Shown here one piece after another: positions 9,697-19,183 of a stretch of DNA of 64,000 nucleotides. The translations under genes were made by a program, and so were the position numbers. The stretch is taken from positions 193,684 to 257,683 of the forward strand of contig CABIWW010000001.1 of the NCBI GenBank assembly GCA_902362435.1, read 5' to 3'. Numbering within the stretch: the first letter of the stretch is position 1; the number at the start of each line of letters is the position of its first letter. This stretch comes from Eubacteriaceae bacterium (GTDB taxonomy: Bacteria; Bacillota; Clostridia; Peptostreptococcales; Anaerovoracaceae). Below the pieces are notes generated by a model. The model worked only from the letters and a program-made list of their open reading frames with translations, searched no databases and was not told the DNA's origin.

Positions 9697-9899
9697 AGAA
9701 CTGCGGGGGCGGACTGGCGTCGGTCTTCGAACCGGCGAATAAATGCCCCCTTCGGGGATACCTTTATGTCGGCTTTAGGAATCGGCAGATCAATGAAGCC
9801 CCCTTCGGGGATAACCCGATGTCGACATTCCGTCGACATATCAATGCAACCCTGAAGGATATCTTTATGCCGGTTTTTCAAACCGACAAATAAATGAAA
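9697..9899 (+). repeat. tandem hairpin array A (about four units of 49-53 nt)
   Basis: Units begin about 9697 (degenerate), 9746, 9799 and 9850. Each later unit has a small hairpin (CCCCCTTCGGGG twice, CCCTGAAGG once), a GATA-type spacer, then a larger hairpin starting at an ATG, then AATAAATG or TCAATG. Large stems are CGTCGGT/ACCGGCG, TGTCGG/TCGGCA, ATGTCGAC/GTCGACAT and GCCGGTTT/AAACCGAC: sequence changes mostly keep pairing. Unit lengths 50, 51 and 53 rule out a continuous coding repeat. The array ends 22 bases before the ATG at 9922. The same element recurs at 60908-61099. Confidence 0.8.
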
Positions 9900-9921
9900 T
9901 TAGATGGAAGGATGGTTTGGG

Positions 9922-11157
9922 ATGAAAAAAGTTGTTGTCATAGGCACAGGTGCACAGGGCACAACGGTTGCAAAGAGACTTGACGAAGAACCGTCAGTAG
10001 GAGAAATAATATGTGCGGACTATAACAGAGATGCAGTGGATGAGCTTGCCGGAAGTCTTAAAAAAGCTGCAGGTGTGAAATGTGACGCTGGAGATGTGGG
10101 CAGTATAGTGGAATGTGCGCGTGGCGCGGATCTTATCGTGAATGCGCTGCCTCTGGAATTCGGTAAAAATGTACTCGATGCGGCACTGGAAGTAAAAGCA
10201 GATTACCAGGATTTCGCTGCATCTACGGCTTTCGATGAACCGGAAGGCATGGGATGGGTGAGAGGAATGAAATACCAGTTTGACGTCTACGGTCCAAAGT
10301 TCCGGGACATCGGCAGACTGGCGATAATCGGCACGGGATCGGCGCCGGGACTCATATGCTGCGCGACAAGAGACGCGATGAAGTATCTCGATACGTGCGA
10401 TACGATCTACAACATAGTATGGGAAGGCGTTGAAAGTAAACGGTTTCAACCGTTCTGGTGGTCTCCGGAGACAGCGATACAGGATATGCAGCAGAAGCCT
10501 TACATATTTGAGGACGGCAGGATATTCGAGGGCGAACCGTTTGAGGATCCGATCACCAGAAAATACGACTACATGAGCCGAGAGGTGACTTTCCTCAATC
10601 ACTGCCATGACGAGCCCGTGCAGTACGGTCTGAACGCAGAGAAATACTTCAAAGGCTGCAGGAATGCATATTTCAAATACGCCGGAGTAGGGATGGACTT
10701 TGCGTATCCTCTTTACAGAGCAGGGCTGCTCAGCCATGAAGAGATAAATGCGAATGGGTATGTGGTGGCGCCATTTGACGTGATAGTTTCATGCATGCCG
10801 CAGCCGCCGCGGTTCCGCGACGAGATAAAGCAGATACTCGATGAAGGTCTGATAAGCGACGAAGGCTGCATGGCAGTAGAGGCTTACGGGGAAAAGGACG
10901 GCAGACGCATACTCGTCGAAAATCATGTGATGGCTCCGGGCTTTGCAGAATCATTCAGAAAAGCCGGTATGACCGGAGAAATGTACCTGACGGGACAGGG
11001 CGGGTTCCTGTTCTCGAAGCTGCTGGTGAACGATGATATCGATGTGACCGGGCTGATATCATCGGATATGCTCCCGCAGGAAAGCGTGGATAAGTACTTC
11101 GAATATGCAGAAGCGCTGGATATAAGGCTTGAAACGAAAGTGACGGAAATCGGATGA
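9922..11157 (+). CDS. saccharopine dehydrogenase-family oxidoreductase (copy 1)
   Basis: The product is predicted to be a cytosolic NAD(P)-dependent enzyme acting on an amino-acid-like or imine substrate. The N-terminus MKKVVVIGTGAQGTTVAK is a Rossmann dinucleotide-binding fold, followed by the family's typical DLIVNALP region (about residue 72) and the GTGSAPGLICC glycine turn (about 137). It has 411 residues from ATG 9922, chosen because GGAAGG is well spaced; the in-frame ATG at 9904 has no ribosome site. A paralogue is encoded at 59542. The amino acid permease gene starts 25 bases downstream, so uptake and oxidation or reduction of the same compound is plausible. The precise substrate cannot be told from sequence. 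Confidence 0.8.
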   Translation: MKKVVVIGTGAQGTTVAKRLDEEPSVGEIICADYNRDAVDELAGSLKKAAGVKCDAGDVGSIVECARGADLIVNALPLEFGKNVLDAALEVKADYQDFAASTAFDEPEGMGWVRGMKYQFDVYGPKFRDIGRLAIIGTGSAPGLICCATRDAMKYLDTCDTIYNIVWEGVESKRFQPFWWSPETAIQDMQQKPYIFEDGRIFEGEPFEDPITRKYDYMSREVTFLNHCHDEPVQYGLNAEKYFKGCRNAYFKYAGVGMDFAYPLYRAGLLSHEEINANGYVVAPFDVIVSCMPQPPRFRDEIKQILDEGLISDEGCMAVEAYGEKDGRRILVENHVMAPGFAESFRKAGMTGEMYLTGQGGFLFSKLLVNDDIDVTGLISSDMLPQESVDKYFEYAEALDIRLETKVTEIG

Positions 11158-11182
11158 CATCGGGTCGGCACAGGGAGGTGAG

Positions 11183-12907
11183 ATGATGACTCAGGAACGG
11201 ATCCAGGGAGTTGCGGGTCTCAGGAAGCATGATATAAAGGTTTCAGGCATCGTTTTCATGCTGTACTGTCTCGTAGCGGCAGGCGCGTTCGGTATAGAGG
11301 AAATGATCCCGGAGGCGGGACCTGGCATGACACTGCTGCTCCTTGCGGTATTTCCGATAGTATGGGCATATCCTATCAGCAATCTGGTCGCCGAATGCGG
11401 CTCGGTGATGCCGTCGGAAGGCGGCGTGTATGTGTGGGTCAAAGAAGCATTCGGCGAATTCTGGGGGTTCCAGGCCGGGTGGTGGGGCACTGTCTCCACG
11501 TATATAACGAACGGTGTCTATGTCGCACTGGTATCGGGATACGTCAGCCAGATGATCCCGATGTCACCAGCAGCGGTACAGGCGCTGAAGATCGGGATGA
11601 TCCTGATCTTTACGATCGTGAACCTGCTGGGGCTGAAAGAAGTAGGCAAGGTGAGCACTGCGCTTTCCATAATGATAATCCTGGCATTTGCACTGGTGGC
11701 GGCGGTCGGCTTCATAAACTGGAACACGAATCCGGTGGAGCCGTTCATGCCTGAGGGTTACGGTCTGGTAGACGGACTGGGCGGCGGCATCTGTATATGC
11801 GTGTGGATGTACTGCGGGTATGAATGCATCTCGAATATGGCGGGAGAAGTAAAGGATCCGCAGGTGATCCCGAAAGGGCTTCTGATAGCCATGCCGCTGG
11901 TGGCGCTGACCTATGTACTGCCCACGCTTGGAAGCCTGGCGACGCTTCCGGAAGGTAGCTGGCTGAAGTGGTCGACTGACGGCGGTTTTGACGGTGTGGC
12001 CGTCGGGTATGCGACAGTGCTGACGCAGAATCTCGGGTCTGCATGGGGATATGTGTTCCTGGTCGTTGCGATAGTATCGCAGTGCGCGATATTCAACACA
12101 TATCTGGCGTCGGGGTCGAGGGGCTTCTTTGTGCTCGCAGACGATCATCTGTGCCCGCCGGTGCTCGTGAAAGTAAGCAGGAGCAAAGGCGTACCGTGGG
12201 TCGGGATCCTGTCGCTTGCGGTAGTCACGTATATACTGGCGCAGTCGTCATTCACGACGCTTGTAAGCATGGAGGTAGTGTTCATGCTGGCGCTTTACAT
12301 AATACTGCCGGTTTCTGTCGTAAAGCTCAGACGCAGGATCCCTGTAGATGAGCGTAAAAAGCGCGGGCTTTACGTGATGCCGGGAGGAAAGGCCGGGCTG
12401 ATATTTTACTGCGGAGCACCTGTGCTGATATCTGTGATGGCGCTGCTGATAAACGGCACGGATTATCTGGCGATAGGCCTCATTGGCCTGTGTTCGGGAC
12501 CTGTGGCTTATGTGATATTCAAAAAGCGCTATGGCGGCTTTGCGGTGAACGATCCGGAGGGCTGTCCTGTAAACAGGGCGGGACTTGCGGCAGGCGATTC
12601 GGTAAGGATAGGGGTATTCATGTTCCTTGCGGGGGCGATGGCGTTTCTGGGGCAGTTCTGGCTGAGATGGTACGAGATAGACTACGGCGGATGGGGGCCT
12701 GAGGATTACGATACGTTCGGGAACTGCATACTCGAGGTGCTACAGGTGCTGAAATGGGCAGGAATTGCGGCGATCGCAGCGGGTGCTGTGCTGTTCGTCT
12801 TCGGTATGAAAAAAGATGCGCCTCTGCCTGAAGCAGAGGTCGATATAGATGAGCTGACGGAAAAATATCTCAACGAGGAGAAGCACGAATCGTTTTTTGA
12901 TGACTGA
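11183..12907 (+). CDS. APC-family amino acid permease
   Basis: This is an integral membrane transporter of the amino acid-polyamine-organocation superfamily. The first helix region (FMLYCLVAAGAFGIEEMI) matches the unwound glycine-containing helix 1 that binds substrate in APC proteins. The protein (574 residues) is longer than the usual 450-500; the extra part is two further hydrophobic segments near residues 473-492 and 525-546 and an acidic C-terminal tail. AGGGAGGTGAG precedes ATG 11183; ATG 11186 is an alternative. It forms an operon with the saccharopine dehydrogenase-like gene ahead of it. Substrate unknown; a cationic or glutamate-type amino acid is possible but not shown. Confidence 0.85.
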   Translation: MMTQERIQGVAGLRKHDIKVSGIVFMLYCLVAAGAFGIEEMIPEAGPGMTLLLLAVFPIVWAYPISNLVAECGSVMPSEGGVYVWVKEAFGEFWGFQAGWWGTVSTYITNGVYVALVSGYVSQMIPMSPAAVQALKIGMILIFTIVNLLGLKEVGKVSTALSIMIILAFALVAAVGFINWNTNPVEPFMPEGYGLVDGLGGGICICVWMYCGYECISNMAGEVKDPQVIPKGLLIAMPLVALTYVLPTLGSLATLPEGSWLKWSTDGGFDGVAVGYATVLTQNLGSAWGYVFLVVAIVSQCAIFNTYLASGSRGFFVLADDHLCPPVLVKVSRSKGVPWVGILSLAVVTYILAQSSFTTLVSMEVVFMLALYIILPVSVVKLRRRIPVDERKKRGLYVMPGGKAGLIFYCGAPVLISVMALLINGTDYLAIGLIGLCSGPVAYVIFKKRYGGFAVNDPEGCPVNRAGLAAGDSVRIGVFMFLAGAMAFLGQFWLRWYEIDYGGWGPEDYDTFGNCILEVLQVLKWAGIAAIAAGAVLFVFGMKKDAPLPEAEVDIDELTEKYLNEEKHESFFDD

Positions 12908-13030
12908 TCGACGGCTCGTCCATAGACTCGGCAGACAGATACATCTTCGGTGGACTTGTACACACCCTCTCCAACAGATATGGAAAAGCGCCGATTTTGC
13001 ATACAGCTGAGTGCGATTTCGATAATGACC

Positions 13031-13059
13031 TTGAACTGGCATAACAAGTACAGTATAAT
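13031..13059 (+). promoter_or_regulatory. sigma-A promoter of the DUF5684-type gene
   Basis: TTGAAC, 17 bases, then TATAAT. It lies about 50 bases before the ATG at 13111, which has GGGAGGAG as ribosome site. Confidence 0.7.
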
Positions 13060-13110
13060 AAAATCGATGTAATCGCTTTAATTTACTACATATCAAGGGA
13101 GGAGAACTAA

Positions 13111-13983
13111 ATGGATTATTATGATTCATCATACGGCGTGTACGAATCGAGTGCATTGAGTACAGGCGCTGTAGTTGCGAATGTTATAATCAGTCTGGCG
13201 CTCACTGCGCTGGCGATCATAGCATACTGGAGGATCTTTGTAAAAGCGGGAGAAGAAGGCTGGAAAGCCATAATACCGTTTTATAATGCTTACACAGCTA
13301 TGAAGCTGTTCTGGAAAACATCGATATTCTGGATCGGTATCGGACTTGGAGTCGGCGCATCTATCGGCTATGGCATGGCATCATACGGTGTAGTCGCACT
13401 TGCGATTTATGGCGGAGGCGGTAACGCCGCAGTGATGGTGATCGGCTTCATACTCGCGTTCGGATGCGGTATCACTGCATTCGTTCTGGAGATCATGTTC
13501 CTGAACCGTGTGTCAAAGGCATTCGGTCACGGGGCAGGATTCACAGTGGGTCTTGTATTCCTTAACTTCATATTCATACTTATCCTGGCGTTCAGTAAAT
13601 CTGAACGTGTAGTTTCAGGGCAGCAGGCAGGATATGGACAGCCGGCTCAGGGCTATGCTCCCGGACAGAATTATGGTCAGCGTCCTCAGCAGGGTTATGG
13701 CCAGGCTCCGAACTACGGTCAGCAGAGCTATACTCAGGCACAGAACCATGCTCAGCCGCAGGCTCAGACTTACGGACAGCAGCCTCAGCAGAGACCGCAG
13801 GGATATGCACAGCAGACATCACAGCCTCAGCAGACTTACGGACAGCAGCCGGGAAATGCTCAGCCGCAGAATTACAGTTATGGCCAGACTCAGCCGCAGG
13901 CTCAGAATCCTGTTCAGAACCAGCAGCCAGGCAGCGGCACTGAGAACACTGATGCTAACAGATACAGAAATCCGATGGCGTAG
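13111..13983 (+). CDS. DUF5684-like membrane protein with Q/G/Y-rich tail
   Basis: Residues 1-160 contain about four hydrophobic segments and the sequence [16 protein letters not shown], which resembles the DUF5684 membrane domain of unknown function. Residues about 170-285 are a low-complexity tail made almost entirely of Gln, Gly, Tyr, Pro, Ala and Asn with recurring GYGQ, NYGQ and TYGQQ units. The composition resembles prion-like or phase-separating tails, but a role as a flexible cytoplasmic or surface tail is equally possible. The gene has its own promoter and a strong terminator, so it is monocistronic. No function is assigned. Confidence 0.75.
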   Translation: MDYYDSSYGVYESSALSTGAVVANVIISLALTALAIIAYWRIFVKAGEEGWKAIIPFYNAYTAMKLFWKTSIFWIGIGLGVGASIGYGMASYGVVALAIYGGGGNAAVMVIGFILAFGCGITAFVLEIMFLNRVSKAFGHGAGFTVGLVFLNFIFILILAFSKSERVVSGQQAGYGQPAQGYAPGQNYGQRPQQGYGQAPNYGQQSYTQAQNHAQPQAQTYGQQPQQRPQGYAQQTSQPQQTYGQQPGNAQPQNYSYGQTQPQAQNPVQNQQPGSGTENTDANRYRNPMA

Positions 13984-14053
13984 CAGTCTGACAGAACGAT
14001 GAACGGACATGACCGGCATCTGATATAAGAAAAGATACATAAGGATCGATACG

Positions 14054-14095
14054 ACCGGCAGCGACAGTCACACACGACATGTCGCTGCCGGTTTT
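14054..14095 (+). terminator. intrinsic terminator
   Basis: ACCGGCAGCGACA pairs perfectly with TGTCGCTGCCGGT (13 bp) and is followed by TTTT. It ends the gene at 13111. Confidence 0.85.
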
Positions 14096-14185
14096 CTGAT
14101 CAGGTTGGTTTTTTGCAGCTGCGTCTTTTCTGTATCGCCATGCTGGCGCAAATGTGAACAATAAGTGACGTTTGGGGCGGTTTTA

Positions 14186-14214
14186 TTGAAAATCCGCGGG
14201 GATGAATATATAAT
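14186..14214 (+). promoter_or_regulatory. sigma-A promoter of the muramidase/RND operon
   Basis: TTGAAA, 17 bases, TATAAT. The leader to ATG 14347 is about 125 bases and contains a GGCAGCAGG/CCTGC hairpin. The rest of the 13984-14346 gap shows nothing else. Confidence 0.65.
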
Positions 14215-14346
14215 CTTTTACAAGTGTGTCTATTTTTTGAAAACGGCAGCAGGCAGTCATCCTGCGGCATTTGGAAAATATACAGTACATGTATTTGACA
14301 GGAGCAGGGGATAAGAGAAACGGATATGTTTTAAACGGGAGAAGCA

Positions 14347-15249
14347 ATGAAGTATCGGAATGCAGCCGGCGGAAAACATAATAATGTAAAGAGTGCAGTG
14401 CGTCGCAGCTCCGGCAGGACGGCAAGATACAGAGCAGCACATCGCAGATCCAAATCGCAGTCTCAGGGGAGAAAAAAGCGCATGCGCATGCGTGCACCGG
14501 CATTCAGAAACAGAAAGACAATGTTCGTCTTCGGAGCGGCAGCCGCCGCGGTACTGATAGCGATCGTCTATCTGTTCAGTCAGCTGTACTTTTACATAAC
14601 GGAAAACGATGTAACAGCCGGCGAGCCGTATCCTGTGAAGGGCGTAGACGTTTCGTCATACCAGCTCGACATCGACTGGAAAGGTCTTGAGAAAGAAGGC
14701 TACAAGTTTGCATTCATAAAGGCGACCGAAGGAAGCAGTCACATCGACGACAGGTTCGAAGAAAACTGGAAGAACGTCAGAAAGACCGATATAAGAGCCG
14801 GGGCGTACCATTTCCTAAGCTATGACACGAGCGGCAAGTCGCAGGCTGAGAACTTCATAAAAACGGTAAAAAAGAGACATGGTATGCTGCCGCCGGCAGT
14901 AGACGTGGAGTTTTACGGCGAGTACGAGGAAGTCCATCCGAGCAAAAAGAAGCTGAGGAAAGTTCTCGACACGGTTCTGGAGGAGCTGGAGGATCACTAC
15001 GGGCAGAAGCCTGTGATATACACGAATACATATATATACGATACATATATATCGGGCAGATACGATGATTATCCGATATGGATCAGCGCGCATGATCTGC
15101 CGGAAAGCCTGCCTGACGACAGCAACTGGACGTTCTGTCAGTACACGTTTTACGGACAGTCGGACAGCGTAGGAGGGGGAGAAAAATACGTTGATCTCAA
15201 TGTGTTCAACGGAAGTTCCTGGGATCTGAGAAAAGGAAACTGGAAATAA
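14347..15249 (+). CDS. membrane-anchored GH25 muramidase (lysozyme)
   Basis: The product is predicted to cut the beta-1,4 bond of peptidoglycan outside the membrane. Residues 1-55 are strongly basic and cytoplasmic, about 58-80 form one membrane anchor, and the rest is a glycoside hydrolase family 25 domain: GVDVSSYQ (about 100) carries the first catalytic Asp, FIKATEG and YHFLS follow, and the DVEFYG segment (about 187) carries the acidic pair. The type II topology would hold the enzyme on the outer face. The RND exporter gene starts 21 bases later and may be co-transcribed, though no functional link is evident. Confidence 0.88.
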   Translation: MKYRNAAGGKHNNVKSAVRRSSGRTARYRAAHRRSKSQSQGRKKRMRMRAPAFRNRKTMFVFGAAAAAVLIAIVYLFSQLYFYITENDVTAGEPYPVKGVDVSSYQLDIDWKGLEKEGYKFAFIKATEGSSHIDDRFEENWKNVRKTDIRAGAYHFLSYDTSGKSQAENFIKTVKKRHGMLPPAVDVEFYGEYEEVHPSKKKLRKVLDTVLEELEDHYGQKPVIYTNTYIYDTYISGRYDDYPIWISAHDLPESLPDDSNWTFCQYTFYGQSDSVGGGEKYVDLNVFNGSSWDLRKGNWK

Positions 15250-15270
15250 TAAGGAAGAAGAGGAAGAAGG

Positions 15271-18200
15271 ATGCTATCAAAGTTCAGCGTGAGAAAACCG
15301 TTCACAGTGCTCGTTGCTGTGGTCATCGTGATCGTTTTCGGTGTCATATCGTTTACGAAAATGACCCCGGATCTGTTCCCGAATATCAATACGCCTTACG
15401 TGATCGTGATGACGACATATCCGGGAGCGAGCCCGGAGGAAGCCGAGGTCGAGATCACGGAGCCGATGGAGCAGCAGCTCGCGACGCTGGCAAACATAAA
15501 AAACGTTACATCCGTGTCGGCATCTAACTATTCGATGATACAGATGGAGTTTTCTGACGATGTGAATATGGATGCGATCTCGGTCGACATCAGGGACAAA
15601 ATCAGCCAGATAGAGGGAAATCTGCCGGAAACGGCGGGCACTCCGGTCGTGATGAAGATAAGCACTGACATGATGCCTGTGGTGACTGCAGCTGTCGGAA
15701 TGAAAGGCAAGCCTGCAGGCGAAGTCTCCCGGTTTGTAAAGGAGGAGCTGCAGAGCTCTCTGTCAGGCGTTGAAGGAGTGGCGTCAGTTTCAACTATGGG
15801 AATGGTATCTGACAATATACAGATAGTGCTTTCTCAGGAAAAGATAGATGAAATAAACCAAAAAATCTCAGCGGCGATAAGCAGCAGTCTCGGTGAGGCA
15901 GAAGGCCAGATAGCCGGCGGCATGGGCGCTGCGGCAAGCGGCAAACAGCAGATACAGGACGGTAAGGAAGCGATCGCCAAAGGGCAGAGACAGGCGGCAG
16001 AACAGCTGGCTGCGATGAAAAAACAGCTGACTGACAGCAGGCAGCAGCTCGCAGATCTTAAAAAGCAGGGGCCGGCGCTGAAGCTCCTGCTGAAAGAGTA
16101 CGACAATGCGGTGGCCTCAGGCAACCAGACCCTTGTGCATATGGTAGAGCAGCAGATCGAGATGACGGGGATGACCGTTGATTCACTGAGAAAAGCGGTC
16201 GCACAGCTCGACACGATAGACGAGCAGATCGCGGCAGTGGACGCCGCACTCCAAAACCTCGAGACCGAAGGTGCAGCAGCATCATTTACATTAGGAAACA
16301 GATATGCAGACCTGGCAGCTGCAGAAAGCACGATAGACGCGACTGTCAACCAGCTGCAGAGCGCACTTGCACAGGTACAGAGCTCCCGGGAGGCGGCGCT
16401 CGCCAGCGCGGACATGACAGGCGTGCTGACGATGAGCAATATCTCGGCGATCCTGAGTGCGCAGAACTTTTCCATGCCTGCAGGCTATATCACGGACGGT
16501 CAGGCAAAGATACTCGTGAGCGTCGGAAACAAGATAAAAGACAAGGATGAGCTGGAAAGCCTGATACTGATAGACATGGGGATAGACGGCGTCGATCCGG
16601 TGAGGCTTTCGGACATAGGGACGGTCACTTATGCAAATCAGGCAGAGGACACTTATGCGAAGATAAACGGGCAGAACGGCGTGCTGCTGAGTTTTACAAA
16701 GCAGTCGAGCTATGCCACTGCGGTGGTTGCGGATAATATCTCTGCAAAGTTCGCACAGCTGGAAAGCGAATACGATGATCTCGAGTTCACTATGCTCTCT
16801 GATCAGGGCGAGTATATCCACCTCGTCATCAATTCGGTCCTCCAGAACCTGCTCATGGGAGCTGTGCTGGCGATACTTATACTGCTTTTCTTTCTCAGAG
16901 ATATCAGGCCGACGATCATAACGGCGGTAAGCATACCGATAAGTGTGATCTTTGCAGTAGTGCTCATGTATTTTTCGGGAGTCACGCTCAACATGATCTC
17001 ACTGTCCGGACTGGCGATAGGCGTCGGCATGCTGGTAGACAACTCTATAGTAGTCGTAGAAAACACGTACAGGCTGCGTGCCCTGGGTTACAGCAGGGTG
17101 CAGTCGGCGGTTTCTGGCGCAGTGCAGGTAGCAGGCGCGATAACGTCTTCGACGCTGACGACTATCTGTGTGTTCGTTCCTATAATATTCGTCGACGGAA
17201 TGACTAAGGACATCTTTATGGATCTGGCGCTGACGGTGGCGTATTCGCTGCTGGCGAGTCTTATCGTGGCTCTTACGCTCGTGCCGGCTATGGCAAAGGG
17301 GCTGCTGGCGAAGGATACTAAAAAATCGATACTCAGTCAGGAAGGCCGGACGATAAAGTCATACAAAAAACTGGCGGCATGGAGTTTGTGTCACAAGAAG
17401 ATTCTGATCATAGCTTCTGTCGTTATACTGGTAGCTTCGACGGCTCTGGCGTTCTCCAGAGGATTCTCGTATATGCCGTCCATGAGTACACCGCAGATTT
17501 CAGCTACTCTGCAGATGCCTGATGAAAGTACGCTTGAAGAAACATCTGAAGTGACGGATGCAGTATCCGAGGAGATCAGGAAGATAGACGGTGTGAAAAC
17601 TGTAGGTGCGATGCTTTCGAGCGACACGCTGGGAATGATCGGCATGTCTTCCGGGCAGCAGGACGTGACATCGACGATGCTCTATATAATACTTGATGAA
17701 AACAAGGCCGATAACGGCAAACTGATAAATAAAAAACTGGAAAAGCTCGCAAAGAAATACGACTGTGAGATCACGACGTCCTCAGGCATGGATATGTCTT
17801 CGATGATGGGCGGCAGCGGAGTCGCAGTGAACCTTTACAGCGATGATCTGGATCAGCTTAGAAGTACAGGTGCGGCTATAGAAAAAGAGCTGAGAGGAAT
17901 GAAGCAGCTGGAGGAAGTGTCGGACGTCAACGAGGACAGCACAGAGGAACTCAAGGTCGTTGTGAACAAGAACCTTGCGATAAAGGAAGGGCTGACTACT
18001 GCGCAGGTATATCAGCAGATCGCATCTAAGCTGACTGAAGAATCATCGGCGACGACGCTCAATGATGAGAACGGCACAGTAGATGTCGTCGTTGAAAACA
18101 GCACGGCCGGAAAATTTACAAAAGACGATCTGCTGAACATGAAGCTCACTGCAGACAAGAGCGACGGAACGAAGTCGGAGGTGACGCTTTCTACGATAGC

Positions 18201-18936
18201 GACGGTAGAGAACGGGGCGTCGCTCGACGCTATAAACCACGACAACCAGAACAGGACACTCAGCGTGAGTGCGGCGGTGAAGGACGGATACAACGTGACT
18301 CACGCCAATAATGCTGTGAAGAATATGATAGAAAAGAAGGATCTCGTGCCTGACGGCGTAAAGATAAGCTACGGCGGCGAGACGCAGGAGATCATGGACG
18401 CGATGCGCCAGATGGTACTGATGCTGATCGTAGGTCTTATCCTCGTTTACCTGATAATGGTGGCACAGTTCCAGTCGCTGCGTTCTCCGTTCATTGTGCT
18501 GTTCACGATACCGCTGGCATTCACAGGCGGCATGCTGGCGCTGCTGATATGCGGCCAGGACGTCAGCGTAGTTTCGATGATGGGATTCGTAATGCTGATG
18601 GGAGTCGTAGTCAACAACGCGATCGTTCTCGTGGACTGCATAAACAGGTTCAGGCTCGAAGGCATGGAGATGGACGAAGCGATCATAAATGCAGGCGCTG
18701 TCAGGATGCGTCCGGTGCTGATGACTGCTGTCACTACGATACTGGGACTGCTCCCGCTGGCGATCGGTATAGGTACAGGCGCGGAAATGGTGCAGCCTGT
18801 TGCGATAGTGTGCATCGGCGGCCTGATCTACGCGACCCTGATGACACTCGTGATCATCCCTGTGATGTACAGGATATTCGCGAAAAAGCACATGGAGAAC
18901 GTGAAAGATGAGGAGCTCGAGGTGCTGAACGTATAA
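15271..18936 (+). CDS. RND-superfamily exporter (AcrB/HAE1-like) with coiled-coil insert
   Basis: This is a proton-driven membrane exporter. It has the classical layout: helix 1 near residues 11-30, a large extracellular loop, a helix block around 525-680 with the GMLVDNSIVVVENTYR signature (about 588), a second loop and a second helix block at the C-terminus. At 1221 residues it is about 180 longer than AcrB. The excess is a Gln/Ala/Lys-rich helical segment at roughly residues 190-375 (repeats such as QQIQDGKEA and SRQQLADLKK) predicted to form a coiled coil in the first extracellular loop. In a bacterium without an outer-membrane channel this segment may replace the adaptor or span the wall. 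The cargo is unknown. Confidence 0.88.
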   Translation: MLSKFSVRKPFTVLVAVVIVIVFGVISFTKMTPDLFPNINTPYVIVMTTYPGASPEEAEVEITEPMEQQLATLANIKNVTSVSASNYSMIQMEFSDDVNMDAISVDIRDKISQIEGNLPETAGTPVVMKISTDMMPVVTAAVGMKGKPAGEVSRFVKEELQSSLSGVEGVASVSTMGMVSDNIQIVLSQEKIDEINQKISAAISSSLGEAEGQIAGGMGAAASGKQQIQDGKEAIAKGQRQAAEQLAAMKKQLTDSRQQLADLKKQGPALKLLLKEYDNAVASGNQTLVHMVEQQIEMTGMTVDSLRKAVAQLDTIDEQIAAVDAALQNLETEGAAASFTLGNRYADLAAAESTIDATVNQLQSALAQVQSSREAALASADMTGVLTMSNISAILSAQNFSMPAGYITDGQAKILVSVGNKIKDKDELESLILIDMGIDGVDPVRLSDIGTVTYANQAEDTYAKINGQNGVLLSFTKQSSYATAVVADNISAKFAQLESEYDDLEFTMLSDQGEYIHLVINSVLQNLLMGAVLAILILLFFLRDIRPTIITAVSIPISVIFAVVLMYFSGVTLNMISLSGLAIGVGMLVDNSIVVVENTYRLRALGYSRVQSAVSGAVQVAGAITSSTLTTICVFVPIIFVDGMTKDIFMDLALTVAYSLLASLIVALTLVPAMAKGLLAKDTKKSILSQEGRTIKSYKKLAAWSLCHKKILIIASVVILVASTALAFSRGFSYMPSMSTPQISATLQMPDESTLEETSEVTDAVSEEIRKIDGVKTVGAMLSSDTLGMIGMSSGQQDVTSTMLYIILDENKADNGKLINKKLEKLAKKYDCEITTSSGMDMSSMMGGSGVAVNLYSDDLDQLRSTGAAIEKELRGMKQLEEVSDVNEDSTEELKVVVNKNLAIKEGLTTAQVYQQIASKLTEESSATTLNDENGTVDVVVENSTAGKFTKDDLLNMKLTADKSDGTKSEVTLSTIATVENGASLDAINHDNQNRTLSVSAAVKDGYNVTHANNAVKNMIEKKDLVPDGVKISYGGETQEIMDAMRQMVLMLIVGLILVYLIMVAQFQSLRSPFIVLFTIPLAFTGGMLALLICGQDVSVVSMMGFVMLMGVVVNNAIVLVDCINRFRLEGMEMDEAIINAGAVRMRPVLMTAVTTILGLLPLAIGIGTGAEMVQPVAIVCIGGLIYATLMTLVIIPVMYRIFAKKHMENVKDEELEVLNV

Positions 18937-18999
18937 GGTGATAATCTACTGGATTTGAATCGTCTGAAAATATCTCTCTGATAATGACACGGAAAAGCC

Positions 19000-19028
19000 T
19001 TGAATTAACAAGGGTTTGATGATATAAT
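19000..19028 (+). promoter_or_regulatory. sigma-A promoter of tRNA-Leu/yajC
   Basis: TTGAAT, 17 bases, TATAAT, ending 12 bases before the tRNA 5' end. Confidence 0.7.
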
Positions 19029-19040
19029 TAGTTTCATTGA

Positions 19041-19127
19041 GCCGGCGTGATGGAATTGGCAGACGTGCGGGACTCAAAATCCCGTGGTGGCAACACCGTA
19101 TGGGTTCGACCCCCATCGCCGGCACCA
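19041..19127 (+). tRNA. tRNA-Leu (anticodon CAA)
   Basis: A full class II tRNA: acceptor GCCGGCG/CGCCGGC, D-arm with GGAATTGGCAGAC, anticodon loop CTCAAAA giving CAA (reads UUG), a long variable arm (TGGTGGCAACACCGT), T-arm GGGTTCGACCCC and an encoded 3' CCA. The promoter just upstream and no terminator before yajC suggest one transcript processed to release the tRNA. Confidence 0.95.
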
Positions 19128-19183
19128 TTATCTTATCACCGAGATAATGCACCAGAAACATATTCATACAGGAGGAGCGTTGA

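Noticed and set aside
9697..9899. Guanidine-II (mini-ykkC) riboswitch
   Set aside because: Paired hairpins are reminiscent, but the conserved ACGR loops are missing: loops here are CTTCGA, ATTCC, TTC, TAC and a nine-base loop.
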